A stretch of DNA of 64,000 nt from the NCBI RefSeq assembly GCF_947507565.1, contig NC_089188.1, forward strand, positions 1,736,001-1,800,000, written 5' to 3'. Source of the stretch: Oscarella lobularis (lineage: Eukaryota; Porifera; Homoscleromorpha; Homosclerophorida; Oscarellidae). Position numbers and translations under genes: made by a program. Positions 18,506 to 33,300 of this stretch are shown here, piece after piece; the first letter of the stretch is position 1, and every line of letters starts with the position of its first letter. The notes beneath the pieces were generated by a model. It was given only the letters and a program-made list of their open reading frames with translations, made no database searches and was not told where the DNA came from.

Positions 18506-20762
18506 TTATTCAAGAGACGCTTCTTTTTCGTAGCAGACTTGAAGGATTGCATGGGGATCAGGAGTCGGATACAACTGCTCAGTTGTTGGATAAAAATCTG
18601 TATGTAAATGATAATAAGGCGAGCACTCAAATAATTCATTATGTACTGACCCTTTTCGTCAAAAGTGAAACTCCTGCAATCATCGGCCATATGAACACAG
18701 AGCATACCTAATTTAGAAATTCTGTGTTTATCAGTATCCACCAAAAAATCAACTACGAATACCTGGAGTTCTTCTAAAATTGTCTCTGAATTTTCCAATG
18801 GCTGAGAGCGGCACTCCGCCTCTCAACGCCATGCACATGACCTCGCCTCCGTACGCAGCCAGCGTGATTAGATCAGGAGTGGGATTAGGAACAAACTCCC
18901 TTCTAACCAGAGACAGTCTCTCAAAGATCTGCTGGGTTGACGTGTTGACAAAAACGATCTCGTTTGATAGTCGCATAGTTGATAACAGTATCTCCTCCCC
19001 CGTCTCCTTGACGACGCACATACCGGTGCCGTGCGTGTCGCCGAGAGGAACGTTACCGTACGGAGTATTGTCATACGACACTTCCGCGTTCGGCTTCCAC
19101 TTGGGAATTTCCAGCTGAGAGAGCACGACAAAACTTGTGAGACTTAAAACTTTGTGTGCGAGTTATTAGCTCGTACTTCGATTGGATTCGGAAATTTTCC
19201 GTGACACGGTGCAGTTGTATTGTGAAAGTAAAGATAATCGCCCAGATTGGATTTTCCAGTAGACGCTCTAAAGTACACGGTTGCAAAAAGTAGACACAAC
19301 GATTTGAAACGTCCGCTTACCCGTTGGTGACCATACCAAAGTTGCCGCTGTACCGCCGACTTCCGCCGCAGCCGTCTCCTTTGACGATTGGGTGACTATA
19401 AACTTTTACAACCTTATGGGAAACATAGAAGCAGATTGTTTTATACAGCCCCTCGTTGACTGACTTTGAATTCTTCTCCTTCGGCGTCAGCGATGAGTAG
19501 ACCACCGTGGGACATGGTGACGTAAAAGAGTCCATTGCGTCGCTCGAAGCCGCCGCATATGGGTCGCGCCGCTTTTGTTGCCAAGTCCTCAATGCAGTTT
19601 TGTAGTTTAAGCGTCTTTTCGTGAGTTAGATTCAAATACAGCTCTTGACCTGGCATTTTTTCGACTCTACAGCACCAGGAGGAAAAGTTTAATTAGTGGT
19701 CGACTTTTTCATTAGTGTGCTTCACCTGATCTTGTGCAGATGACCTGAACGACCTGTCGATCCCCCGATATCAAGTACGACTATGAATTTGCCGTCGGAG
19801 GTAAACTCCGCGTAATGATTTTGCGGCGATCCTACGACGTGGGTGCATGGGCACGTGCTAAACGTCTAATTTACTACACACTACATTATGTCACCTTTGC
19901 TCAGCGTATTGTAACAGCCAATTATTTTTCTCGTCTTGATGTCCATCACCTGAAATGAATTAATAAGCTAAAGCACTCGCTCTGTTGACGTTTCGTTTAA
20001 AAAGAAACAGTCACAGTTTGGCTTGAGTCATTAGTGCGGATGTTTTTCTTTTCGAGGGCGGAGAGTTCAAGGACACAGGTGCACGGCATTAGGCACTCAA
20101 CGAACAATACCTGAATGTCGCCGCTGCCAACGTAGCTGATGAGAGCATAGTTCATGTGGGTAAAATAGGGATAGGACGATATCATGTGCGGCTTTTGGCC
20201 ACGTCGGCACGCGCCGTTGAGCGCGACGTTCGCTGTGAGCGTAGCGCTCGTCATATTGATAGTCGCGACGGCACCTTCACAGAGAAGGACGAAAACTTAG
20301 AATGAAAATGTAGTCGCGGCGCGGTGTTTATGCCACTCGTCGGCAATGTACAAACGTGATGTATGTGACGCCCGTTCGAGAGCGAGAGATGCATACCGCG
20401 AGATCTTACCTTGGCCGCGATTACTTTTCAACTTTGCACTGTCGTAAATGTAAAGCATTCCGCCGCCGTTCTCTCGCTGCTTGTCGTCGTCGTAAGCCTG
20501 ATCGAGGACCCATACTTCGCACGTTTGATTTGCCATCTGGTCGAGATAGTGACTCGGAGGGAGCAGTTGATCTCGATTTTCTGCGCAAATCGAAAGCAAG
20601 TCAGGGATTGTGGGTGTGCGCGTGCAGGTCCTAACCATCGCACGTCTTCCGCCAGCGCTCCTGGTAGGTCTCCTCGTTGAAGTGAGAGCCGCACACCCTG
20701 CACGTCTCTACGAGTGGCATAGCAAGTGCAAGGCACAGAGCAAAAGCGGACAGTCCAATCAT
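18506..20762 (-). CDS. Secreted protein of unknown function, possible beta-propeller
   Basis: Several exons read in one direction. The start MIGLSAFALCLALAMPLVET looks like a signal peptide and is followed by a Cys-containing segment (CRVCGSHFNEETYQERWRKTCD). A second exon joins in phase: NRDQLLPPSHYLDQMANQ, then ENGGGMLYIYDSAKL. Later exons contain GAVATINMTSATLTANVALN, HYAEFTSDGKFIVVLDIGGS, CGGFERRNGLFYVTMSHGGL, NFGMVTNG, LGDTHGTGMCVVKETGEEIL and LSTMRLSNEIVFVNTSTQQI. The end is YPTPDPHAILQVCYEKEASLE. Recurrent blade-like strands (xDGKFIVVxD, GLFYVT, EIVFVN) hint at a YncE/lactonase-type beta-propeller, but no family was firmly recognised. Exon borders between 18,600 and 20,300 are approximate. 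Confidence 0.55.
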
Positions 20763-21315
20763 CGTGAAGAGCGCTCAAAGAGAGACTGGGAGTCAATTCC
20801 GAAAAGATCGCTCAGTTATACCCTCCCCCCCATCAGTCCTTTTCTAAATTCGGAAACTCCGCCTGCCCATTACGGTGACGCGGCTCAGTGGGACTTCAGT
20901 CCACGCAGCGTCGAGGTAGGTATCCCATAAAGGATTCGCGTGCCTCGTCTATTTGGCTTAAGCGAACCGATCATTAGCGACCGCCCCCCGCTATAGACAG
21001 CGCCGGAGTACCGCGCTTGGGCCACCTAAGTCCATATATAGTATGGCAGACCGCCCGATGTGTTTACAGAGTCGCGCAGCTCGACGGGAACACTTTACGA
21101 TACTCTAAGCTTCCGCAGAAATACGAGGAACACTAACAGATCACTGAGTTGAATTCAGGTAATGGCAGTGGAATGAGGGATGACCACACACAGAGGCTAA
21201 CATGCTTAGGACATCAGAACAAAACTTGGGGAAAGAGCGAGAGAGAGAATGTCAGCTGGCCTATGCCCCCACCCCGCGGATCCGTACTGTAGTACCAAGT
21301 TAACTTCGCACCTTA
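20763..21315. other. Intergenic
   Basis: This holds the upstream region of the secreted-protein gene and the 3' end of PCCB. No gene, RNA or strong repeat was recognised. Confidence 0.5.
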
Positions 21316-24114
<2,799 letters not shown>

Positions 24115-24610
24115 GCCTCGTCCGTTACTGATACGGGAAGGGTTACGAGAATTTACGGCACTCGTGTGCTGTCACTTACTGTGGCTTTTCGCGACACCGT
24201 TTCAAATCGTTTTGAATCGATAACAACGCGAATTGACAGAAAATGTAATTCTGCGAACGTTTCGAATGAAATCTTCTTGCAGTTCGGTCTAAAAACGTGA
24301 AAAAACCTCGAAGTGCTAACGTGCTTGTGCCTCATGCCCAGCACATCACTCATGCACTTGGGTCAATTTTTTACAGGTGCAATTGTCATAATAATATAAT
24401 TAGGTAGCAGCTCTTCCCGCTCCACCAAGTGAACAATAAAAATGTCTGAAAGAAATGATAAATGCCAGCTCTTGAATATGCAAAGAACTCTAACTATACA
24501 AAAACCGCTCTAACCTATACAAAGAGGTATCTACACAGGTTCCTGCATACACTTCGTATCACAACGTCAATTTTTAAGACATTCTTCTACATATGTACTA
24601 TATAAAGTTG
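24115..24610. other. Intergenic between PCCB (start) and PABIR-like gene (stop)
   Basis: Both neighbours are on the minus strand. The interval contains the PCCB promoter side and the 3' UTR of the next gene. No gene was recognised. Confidence 0.5.
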
Positions 24611-26363
24611 CTAACTATCCATTACAGATTGAAAAGCAATTTCATTCTCTGCGCCACCTTCACTACCGCCACTCCCCCCACCAGCAGTAGAAACTGGCAA
24701 ACTGTCCCCAAACCTAAAGCCAGTTCCCGTACCAAATCGATACGACTTTCGACTAAAGTCCATGGAGAATAATCCAGACGTGAAAGGCAAAGCTGAAACA
24801 CCACCGCCACCGTCGACGCTGCTACTTGCACTACTGTGAGCCGCCGACGTTCCGCTCTCATTCAGCGGACTCTGCTCATGGAGATTAAATAGAGATTGCC
24901 TAAGTGGACTGGCTCCACGTCCGGAGTCGCTGTCACCCGGCACCAAGGCAGGATCATCGACGAGAAGAGGAGAGGGAACGTTGCAGTAGCGTTTCGGCGG
25001 GCTCACAAATACCTCTTCCATGGAGTCTAATTTTTTTAGAAAAAGCAGTCGTTCACTTGCATCTGTAATTTTTATAACTGCACCTGAACATTTTCTCTTC
25101 AGAGCTAGTGAATCAGGCCGACGGTCTGATAGGAGAGGACTCTGACTTCTCCTAGAGCAGAGTAGTGAAAGCAACTAAAACGATCTAAAGCTTGTTCAGA
25201 CTTTTTGAAGCCCGGAAAGGAAGAACGCCGACTTATTCCCCCCTGATTGGAAAGCACGGGACTCGATGGAAAACTTCTCGCCTAGACAACAACAGGTCCA
25301 TAGCTAAAGTCTCAAAAAACAGCGAAGGTCTTAAAAAACCCCGTGAGATGGCCATCCCACGCCCTGACTCGGATATTGACCGTCCTAGAATCAATTGTTA
25401 GGCAAGCGATTTGTCAAAGGCAATGTCGTACAAGATTCATTTCTTCGCATCGTTGCGTCAGCTGAATAGTCAGCGTTGTAAGACTAAAGAAACGTCCATA
25501 TTAGCGGGAACGCACAATTCATGGCTCATGCATAAACGTCAAGAAGCAGAAGCTATTTAGTAACAATTCTCGTAAAAATGAGACATAGCTGTTTCTCTAC
25601 GCACTTCACTCCACTAACAGGTCCAAGGTGTATCGTTACAATTGTCTACTGAAGGCCACAGGGAAAAAATCACAGCCTTTAGGAGATATAATATTTCCCT
25701 GCTAAACGCCAGAAACGTCATGCTGGGATATAAAAAGGCACGCCCGCTACTCTGTCGAATGATCCCCCTACGACACCAATCAACGGCTACTACACTACAC
25801 TACTACTGTACATCTTTCGATCGTTTGCGTTACCTTTCGTGAGCGACTTCCTGCTTCACGCAACCATCGATTCCGCTTCCCTCCTAAACGACAACAAAAC
25901 GATCGCTATAACTCGTTTCGAACGAATCAGATTGGAGTATTAGATTAATTCGAATGCGTCGCCGGACTTTCGAGTCCCCGGCCAGAACGCTCACCCTCTT
26001 CAATTCCCAAACGCGCGGCTCGACCACCTGCACACACAGAGGAGCGCATAGATTCGGCGTACGACGAGCGAGAGCGCGACCCCCCCTTTCCCTCACCATC
26101 GACGGACTCGACGGCACGCTGACGACGACGGCGCCCGATCGGGCGCGTCGAAACGGCGGCGGCGGCGACAACGACGACGGTGGCGGCGGCGCATTGGCGA
26201 GATCGAGCGCCGTCAGAGTGAATGGGGACGGTCGCGACGTCGCAGCACTCGTCGTTGTCGTCGTTGTCGTTGTAGCCGCGGCGGCGACTTCGGCGAGCAT
26301 TGGCGCGGACGTGGAGCGTTTGAGCGCGATCGGTAGAGCGTGCACGGAGTCGTCGGTCTCCAT
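24611..26363 (-). CDS. PABIR/FAM122 family PP2A-B55 regulator
   Basis: Three family landmarks appear in order. First, after METDDSVHALPI, comes LKRSTSAPML (vertebrate family: LRRSNSAPL), a phospho-serine type motif near the N-terminus. Second, an exon at about 25,830-25,890 reads EGSGIDGCVKQEVAHER, matching the conserved EEGMDLINRETVHERE helix region. Third, the last exon (24611-25174) has RRSQSPLL and LALKRKC, matching RRSQSPIN and PLKRKC, then PPKRYCNVPSPLL and a Ser/Gly-rich tail ending VMDS. FAM122/PABIR proteins bind PP2A-B55 and restrain it; that function is family knowledge. An alternative upstream in-frame ATG lies at 26405. Exons between about 25,175 and 25,830 are only partly resolved; GEKFSIESRAFQSGG near 25,240 is a likely one. 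The first exon has poly-Thr and poly-Pro tracts. Confidence 0.72.
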
Positions 26364-26629
26364 CGCTGTTGGATGGGAAAGAAATGGAGGATCGGACATT
26401 CCCAAATCATTTGCGCAGTGCGCAGGCGCCTATCGTGCGAGGTCGATTGTTCGCCCGCCCCCGGATGTCTGTTTTCTAGAGGTTTTGGGAAGGCTAGTCT
26501 TTTTTTTATCTAGTCTCTACTGAATGTGCGAATCAAGAGCTAGAGAAAGGACACGCTGAAGTATAGAACAGGTCATGTGATGAATTCGTGTTACATGCCC
26601 GGATAATTTAGACCTGTTTACCTCGAAAA
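26364..26629. promoter_or_regulatory. Head-to-head intergenic interval (PABIR-like / CWC15)
   Basis: 266 bases lie between divergent start codons, so a shared promoter is likely. No specific box was identified. Confidence 0.3.
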
Positions 26630-27662
26630 ATGACTACAGCCGCTCGTCCCACTTTCGAACCGGCGCGAGGCGGCTCGGGAAAGGGCGAGAAGGACCTGTC
26701 GGCCTTGTCCAAACACTATTCGAGTCGCGATCTTCCCGGACAGCTCAAATTGAAGTCGAGGTGCGCCTAGAACTGATGTCTGTGTCGCTTACGAAGTCGT
26801 CTATCAGGGGACGAGGCCAAGGCACGACCGAAGAACTTCGCGAGCGCGACTTTCGCAGCGATCTCGAGGAACGAGAACGACGAGCGGCGCGCGAGAAAGC
26901 GAAAGAGCGAGGAGAAAGAGGCTAGTGAAAAAAATGAGAAGGCAACGAATGATAAGAATTGCGTTTAGTTGTCAACTCGCCTAAGCGACAGAAACCAGCC
27001 GAACTGCCACCTCCAACAGCAGGTAAATGACCATAATTCGCAAAAAATTTGACTGTGACGTAGTGTTTTTTTCTGGCTAGCAGATCCAGATAAAGACGAC
27101 GTAAGCTATGCGATTCGTTTGTTGATGTGTGTTCACGTCTCTTGTTTTGTAGGATGATGACGACGACGACGATGATGACAGTGATGAAGATGATACCGCC
27201 GAGCTTCTTCGCGAGCTGCAGAAAATTAAGCAGGAGCGCGCAGAAGAGGAGGCAAGAAAGGTAAATGCGTGAATACGGCATGTACCAGGACGATGATGTC
27301 ATATGATCGTCTCATTCTACAGGAGAGGGAACGCAAGGATGATGAAGAGCGAATTAGAAAAGAGAACATCGTCTCCGGAAATCCGCTCCTGAATTCTTCC
27401 GATGCGCCGAGCGGTTTTAAAGTGAAACGAAGGTGCATATCCTATACTGAAAATATGAGTGATTTTTTATTATTAATTTTAGGTGGGATGATGACGTTGT
27501 ATTTAAGAACTGCGCTAGAGGCGTCGAAGAGAATCCAAAGGTTCGCACCGCCAAGCAAATGAACTCTATCAATATCCTGTATTACTTTAGGAGAGAAAAT
27601 TCATTAATGACACAATACGATCCGAATTTCACAAGCGATTCATGAGCAAGTATATCAAGTAG
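26630..27662 (+). CDS. CWC15: Spliceosome-associated protein CWC15
   Basis: This is a small component of the Prp19-associated spliceosome. Exon 1 reads [20 protein letters not shown] and [19 protein letters not shown], almost the family N-terminus. Following exons give [20 protein letters not shown], a basic KRQKP stretch, and an acidic run of Asp from about 27,150. Then come [55 protein letters not shown] and the C-terminal [20 protein letters not shown], ending at TAG 27662. Introns are about 45-60 bases with GT/AG borders. Its stop is only about 57 bases from that of ALG9 on the opposite strand, so the 3' UTRs probably overlap. Confidence 0.95.
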
Positions 27663-27718
27663 ACTGTTGCATGTAACGCGTTGCTTGATAAAAATAACAT
27701 CACATGCCGTTCACTTCA

Positions 27719-30195
27719 TTATTGCCTCTGCAAAACGTTATAAGATCCATACACTGTGTTCGCTGTTGACAGAAGTGGAACGTAGAAGGCCCTGTAGGGG
27801 AGCTTAGACCTGTAAGCATTTTCATTGGCAATCAATTCAGCGTTGAAGACGGCTTGCCTGTCTGGTATGAGAAATGGGGCGGATATAATTGCCTTCCACT
27901 GGGTCTGCTGCGAATAATTTGGCTCGTTGGGTCTTTCTTCTCCGTCATCAAGATCAATGAGGTACTTGCAGGTGTCTAGGTCAACCTAGGTGCAAGGCAT
28001 TATCCGTCTAGCCTGTACTACAATTTTAAAAGCGCCCTGTTTTTATAGTCTGAAAGCTAACTGTACAAAAGAAGTGGGTAAGGAGCTCTCCTTTGCTTAC
28101 ATAACGATCTGGTTCCTCTTTGTTCATATCATTCATTCCAGTCGGGATGATCCAAGTGGCATTTGAGCCGGAAGCGTAGTGCTTTGGTAGCTGGCCCTTA
28201 AACGCTGATTGAATAAATTGGATCTTCCATCTAAGGAAGCGTCTGCTATACTACAACACTTCGCAGCCTGGTCAACGCTTGCGTGCCTTTCTGATGGAAT
28301 GAAGAAGTGGCTTGGAAATCGATACCACTCCTTACCAACGCAAACGTTTTCGTTTTCACCCGTTACATCTTTGCTGAATGTTGAAAGATGACCGTATAAC
28401 TTCCCATAGACTTGCATTGGAGCACTGTAGCCTAAAGGAAAGCGTTCACTGATTTCTTTCTGCTTGAGTACAAGGCGTACCATAGTAAAGTGCCAAAAGT
28501 CGAGACAAAGATAACAGGGCAAAGATAGAGAGAGTTCCAAGAGGCACAAATGATTGAGAGATGACGCTAAATCCCCGCACCTTTGGGACCTTGAGAGCAA
28601 CTTTAGCTAACATGCTCTAAAAACAATAAAAATTAAAGACGCTACAATCCCTGCTACATTTACCAGAGCATAGTTGATACATAGAGCCGCTGCCAGACAG
28701 AGAAGAGGATAAATGGGAAATAGAAAGCGCTCCTCCTTATGTGGTCTTGTGAAGAAGATTGCCATCCAAAGAAGCATAGGAGACAAGCAATACAACGCCT
28801 TGTCTAGCACAAAGGAATTAGCAAGGACGAGGAAGAAAGACTGTTAGTACAATCTGCTCCAAAATTCAGTTTAACCAACAAGAATTTCCACAGCGCCTAA
28901 CAAATCTATTCAATCAACGAACTCGAGGATAATTTCTTACTTACCCATATGATAGGACAAGCTAATGCTAAGAGAAAGACAATATTGAAGTTCAAAATAC
29001 CATTTAAAAGGTAGAACGTCCATGGCTCGGTTCCTAGAAACACCTTAGAGTGGCCCAATCCAGGTAGAAGCGCTCTACCGTAAAGATCTGGACCGCCTTG
29101 GCCAAAGACGTTGTAAAGAACGATGCCAAGCGAAGCAATGACGAGTTTCCTGTAGTAGAAGTAGTCAACGAGAATTGTGGGTAGCTAGGAGATCAATTGA
29201 ATTTTTAGATAAAAATGCTTGAAATTGCGCAAACCTTACCAGTATCAGTAGACTAACTAGAAAAACCGTTTTGAAAAAAGAGAAGAATCGTTTGTGGATG
29301 AACAGTATGTCAACAGCGATGGGCACTCTAATGGAAGAAGAACTAGCCAGCCTAGAGATTTGTAAATACTGTATATTTCGTACCCAAGTGCAATACTAAA
29401 CGGCCATCCAAGCAAAGCGCTCACACCAATTGCCAATACAGCAACCTAAACAATTAATTCCCCCAGTCCTTATGCCCAAATAATGATCACATACTGTATA
29501 ACTGCCAAGACACCAAGCTCCCAGTGCCACTAGTCCGCAGTACATGCAAAACGAACTTGGAAGAAAGGCTGTAAAAAAGTCTACTGTACGAGACACATCA
29601 TAACACTTTTTAGTTACCTGTCGAAGAAATAAACATCCCCGAGCTCACAAGTAGAAACCCAAAACAAAGGCGAGCTGTAGAGCCGCCAAACGCGGCCAAA
29701 ATTCCTCTAAGAAATCATTCTATTTTTTGCACGAATTCTAAATAACGATCCAGTCCACCCACTTATAGAAATACGTCTCGCACGTGGCGCAGGCAAGGGC
29801 CATTGCACATCGAACCCCGTAAAATATGGCCATCTGAGAAGAAAGGGAAGAAAAATGATTTCGTTGTATCGTCGTTTTTTCTTCTCTCCTGCCTTGTTCG
29901 AGATCAACCAATTGGCGACGTAGGCTGGAAGGGCGTAGAGCCAAACGTACGCGTAGGATCGGATTGCGTACGATGGAGAGTATTCCCACGTTTGGAAACC
30001 GAAGCCGTAGATGATTTGGTGCGTCTGTGAGGAGCGAGTTAGCGTAGAGGGAGGTTTCGTCGTCTAGCGGACCGGTTCCCAATAGTTGAACGTTTCGTCG
30101 CAGTCTGTAATTGCATTGAAAAGCGCGGATACAATGCGTGCGGTGAAAAATAGCCGAAATGCGACAGACAGAGTGGGGCTCCAAACGCTCATCAT
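27719..30195 (-). CDS. ALG9: Alpha-1,2-mannosyltransferase ALG9
   Basis: This is a GT22 family multi-pass ER mannosyltransferase that adds alpha-1,2 mannoses to the lumenal dolichol-linked oligosaccharide. The first exon reads SVWSPTLSVAFRLFFTARIV and ALFNAITDCDETFNYWEP, the family signature. Then come CETYFYKW, FLPSSFCMYCGLVALGAW, PHKEERFLFPIYPLLCLAAA, VCVGKEWYRFPSHFFIPS, and the C-terminal exon KLPYRAFYVPLLSTANTVYG. These match ALG9 in order, with hydrophobic segments between. A start at 30195 (MMSVWSP) is preferred because the upstream extension to 30285 has no family counterpart, but the longer form is open. Exons are short; those around 28,000-29,300 were recognised by motif, not joined base by base. 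Its 3' end nearly abuts CWC15. Confidence 0.92.
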
Positions 30196-30343
30196 CAAAA
30201 TAATAGTATCACGTGATTGATTCACGCACGTGTGCGGGGCCAAAGAGCGAGCAGCGTGTAATGTACGTGCAGCCAATTTCTTCATTACTGGATATCAAAA
30301 CACAATATAAAAAGGTAAACGCAATAATCAAAAAACTCTCCGT

Positions 30344-33300
30344 CTACATTTCAATAAAGGCGTGCATTTTCTGCACTAAATCATGCTCAGGATAATGCGC
30401 CGCCTGTGCTTTCAACGCCTTCTGATACTCTCGTCTCAGGCCAGGGGCAATGCTCGTGTATATTTCGTTAGGCGTTTTAATCTCAGGATGATATAATCTG
30501 CAAAAAAGCTCAAAAATGAAACTCAATATAAATGTATCGGTATAGACATTACTTTTGCCTCAAAACTTGGAGCATCTTCCAGTGGCGCTTTTCATTGGGA
30601 TGTACGTGCCGTCTCAGGAACACAAAAAGACCTGCATGAAGAAAACTTCAAATACCTGCCATAGATAAGGGAATACACGTACCCTCTGCTATCCTGCGAA
30701 GGTTGGGGTCTTTCAAGAAACAAATAGAGCATTTGAAATAAATGTCTACTTTTCAATCTTACCCACGTCTCCTAAATTAAATAATGTTACCATTCACATG
30801 ATTACCCAAGTTAATTTAATTTAATTATACCTTCTTCGCATGGAAGAATGACTTGCGCAGGAACTAATAGAGAGAAAATATAGAGCATCAAAATTAAAAA
30901 TTCATCAGATGTTATACAAAATTTACATTCGCCTCTACACGTCACCGCCCGTAGTTCAAGCTCTTGTATTCTTCTCTAAAAAAATGCTATCCATTTAATC
31001 AGCTACACGCAATCTGCTTCTTACACGCTTCTCTTCTTCCTTCAAAACAGAAAAAGGAAAAAATCAGTAGCGTGAACTACATTACTTGAATCAGTTAGTT
31101 TTCTTCTTACCGGCATCGGTCTTCTTCTTGTTGCTGGTTCTACAAGGAATTGAAGTGCTAGAGCAAACATGCAGTTAACATTACACAGGATCCTACCGTA
31201 AGCAACCTCACCCCGTTCCGCGGCTGGTGGTGGTGGTGGTGGTGGTGATAGTGGTGGTGGTGGTGATAGTGGTGGTGGTGATAGTGGTGGTGATAGTGGT
31301 GGTGGTGGTGGTGGTGGTGATAGTGGTGGTGGTGGTGATAGTGGTGGTGGTGTTGGTGGTGGTGAAGGAGATGACGACAACGAGGAAAGTGGGGAAAGGG
31401 AAAGAGCAGTTGCTGGTGAGAATTTAACCATTCACACAGTTAATTAACACAATGAATTACCTAGTAACCTCACCTTCAGCCGGCGAAAGAGGTTCTTCTG
31501 TTTTCAGCGAAAAGTAAAAAACAGAAAATTTAAAATTAGTCAAAGATGCCACGCACTTGCAAATACTGTACAATCACATAGATTACCTTGATCAGATTCT
31601 GGTGATTTCTAAAAAAGAAAAGAGAACATTTACATAAAAAGAGAAATCCCAAATCTCCATTATTTTTACCTCCATTTGCTTTGAGCCTTCTTTTAAATCG
31701 CTATTTTCCCTCTCCAATTCCCTCATTTTGGTCTAAAAGAGAGATTTGATATTAACTAAAAGAGCCTCATTACTGCTACCTTCATTTCGTCATTCATAAT
31801 CTAAAAAGAAATATTTATCCATCATTAAAATGTCTATTATTGTTACCTCCATTCGCTGCAAAACTTCAATTAAATTCCAATATTCATTTTCTACGTCATT
31901 TATTTTTATCTAAAAGCAATATTTGCAAGAAATTAACAGAGCCCCATTACTGCTACTAATAATTTCAAAAAAAAAATTACTCTCAGGGTCCACAAGTAAT
32001 TGTATTAGAAATTTAAAATTACTCGCCAAGTTCATGCGTAATTTCACTACTAATAAGTGCAAAAACAATTACTCACAGAATCCATGAGTAATTCCACTAC
32101 TAATCAAAGACAATTTGTTACCTTCAATTGCTTTGAGCCTTCTCTTAAATCACTGTTTTCTCTCTCCAATTCGCTCATTTTGGTCTAAAAGCAAGATTAG
32201 ATATCAATTAAAAATAAAGCCTCATTACTGCTACCTTCATTTCGTCAATCTAAAAAGAAATATTTACCCATAATTAAAAAATCTGTATTATTCCTACCTC
32301 CATTTGCTTTGAGCCTTCTTCTAAATCACTATCCCTTGCCAATTCCCTCATTTTGATCTAAAAGCAAGATTTGATATTAATTAAAAGAGCCTCGTTACTA
32401 CTACCTTCATTTCATCATTCGTAATCTAAAAAGAACAATTTACCCATTCTTAAAAATGTCCATTATTGTTACCTTTAATTTCTGATTTTCAGTTTCCACT
32501 TTATTCATTTTCATCTAAAAACAATATTTGCAATAAATTAAAGAGCTCCATTACTGCCCTCGTTTGAACGTTTAAACAAGTTGTACAGCCTTCCCCACTT
32601 ATCTCTACACAACTAAACCCGCCGTTTGAACGAACCCCCCGTTTGAACGTTCAAACCCGTTGTACCCACTTATCTCTACTCTAACCCCCCGTTTGAAAGT
32701 TCAAACCCGTTGCACAGCCATCCCCATATCTCTACACAACCAACCCCCCGTTTGAACGTTCGAACCCCCGTTTGAACGTTCAAACCCGTTGTACAGCCTT
32801 CCCCACTTATCTCTACTCTAACCCCCCGTTTGAACGTTCAAACCCGTTGTACAGCCTTCCCCACTTATCTCTACTCTAACCCCCCGTTTGAACGTTCAAA
32901 CCCGTTGTACAGCCTTCCCCACTTATCTCTACTCTAACCCCGTTTGAACGTGTACATCCTTCCCCACTTATACTGCTACATGTACTAATAATTTCAAAGA
33001 AAATTACTCTCGGGGTCCACAACTAATAATTTCAAAGACAAACCTTCATCTCGATCTAAAAAGAAATATTTACCCATAATTAAAAAAATCTCTATTACTG
33101 TTACCTCCAATTGCTTTGAGCCTTCTCTTAAATCACTGTTTTCTTTCTCCAATTCTCTCATTTTGGTCTAAAAGCAAGATTTGATAAAACATTATATATA
33201 TTATCTTCTAGTACGAAAGGACCGAAGGATAATCGTCCACTGGTGTACCAATTGTAATATTAACTAATAATAGAGCCTCATTACTGCTACCTTCATTTTG

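Noticed and set aside
25954-26523. Plus-strand frame of 189 codons
   Set aside because: It is antisense to the first exon of the PABIR-like gene, whose family motif on the minus strand is clear.
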